From assembly GCA_947630515.1 (NCBI GenBank), contig CANRHY010000055.1, positions 1 to 6,663 on the forward strand: 6,663 nt of DNA. Direction: 5' to 3'. Positions 6,658 to 6,663 of this stretch are shown piece after piece (positions within the stretch are counted from its first letter, which is position 1; the number at the start of each line of letters is the position of its first letter). Source of the stretch: an uncultured Bacilli bacterium (GTDB lineage Bacteria > Bacillota_I > Bacilli_A > RF39 > UBA660). A model generated the notes under the pieces. The model saw nothing but the letters and a program-made list of their open reading frames with translations. It had not been told where the DNA came from and did no database searches. The translations under genes and the position numbers were made by a program.

Positions 6658-6663
6658 TGTATT

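Overview
This window is AT-rich (roughly 27% GC by eye) and gene-dense, with every supportable gene on the + strand. It holds the distal part of the conserved transcription/translation operon (nusA, rnpM/ylxR, infB, rbfA), then two small unrecognised genes that look like paralogues of each other. After an apparent transcriptional boundary come a third small unknown gene and uvrC. Standard stops (TAA, TAG) end all genes and tryptophan is written TGG, so a UGA=Trp mycoplasma code is unlikely. IF2 and UvrC read like the Bacilli/Bacillota versions. A very low-GC member of Bacillota, possibly a Mollicutes-related or Erysipelotrichales-like lineage, fits best. Fusobacteriota is a weaker alternative. 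This placement is inference from recall, not from a search.

Layout. Bases 1-944 are the 3' part of nusA; the true start lies left of the window. rnpM (953-1213) follows nine bases later, and infB (1237-3366) starts at a GTG. There is no ylxQ (L7Ae-like) gene between rnpM and infB, as there is in many Bacillota. rbfA (3366-3707) overlaps infB by one base in a TAATG junction. Two unknown genes (3732-4127 and 4144-4533) follow closely and are probably co-transcribed with rbfA. A short hairpin plus T-tract (4532-4558) then runs directly into a strong sigma-A-type promoter (4557-4585). That promoter appears to drive a 63-residue unknown protein (4609-4800). A 9-bp perfect inverted repeat followed by T-rich DNA spans that gene's stop codon and may separate it from uvrC (4854-6620). 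A consensus -10 box at the right edge suggests a new transcription unit starting outside the window.

Functionally, nusA, rnpM, infB and rbfA link transcription elongation and termination, RNA processing, translation initiation and 30S maturation. uvrC is the dual-incision nuclease of nucleotide excision repair. The three small genes have no family I recognise. The tandem paralogue pair inside the rbfA operon is the least explained content here. I found no RNA genes, CRISPR arrays, insertion sequences or other mobile elements, and no stretch over 300 bases without a gene.
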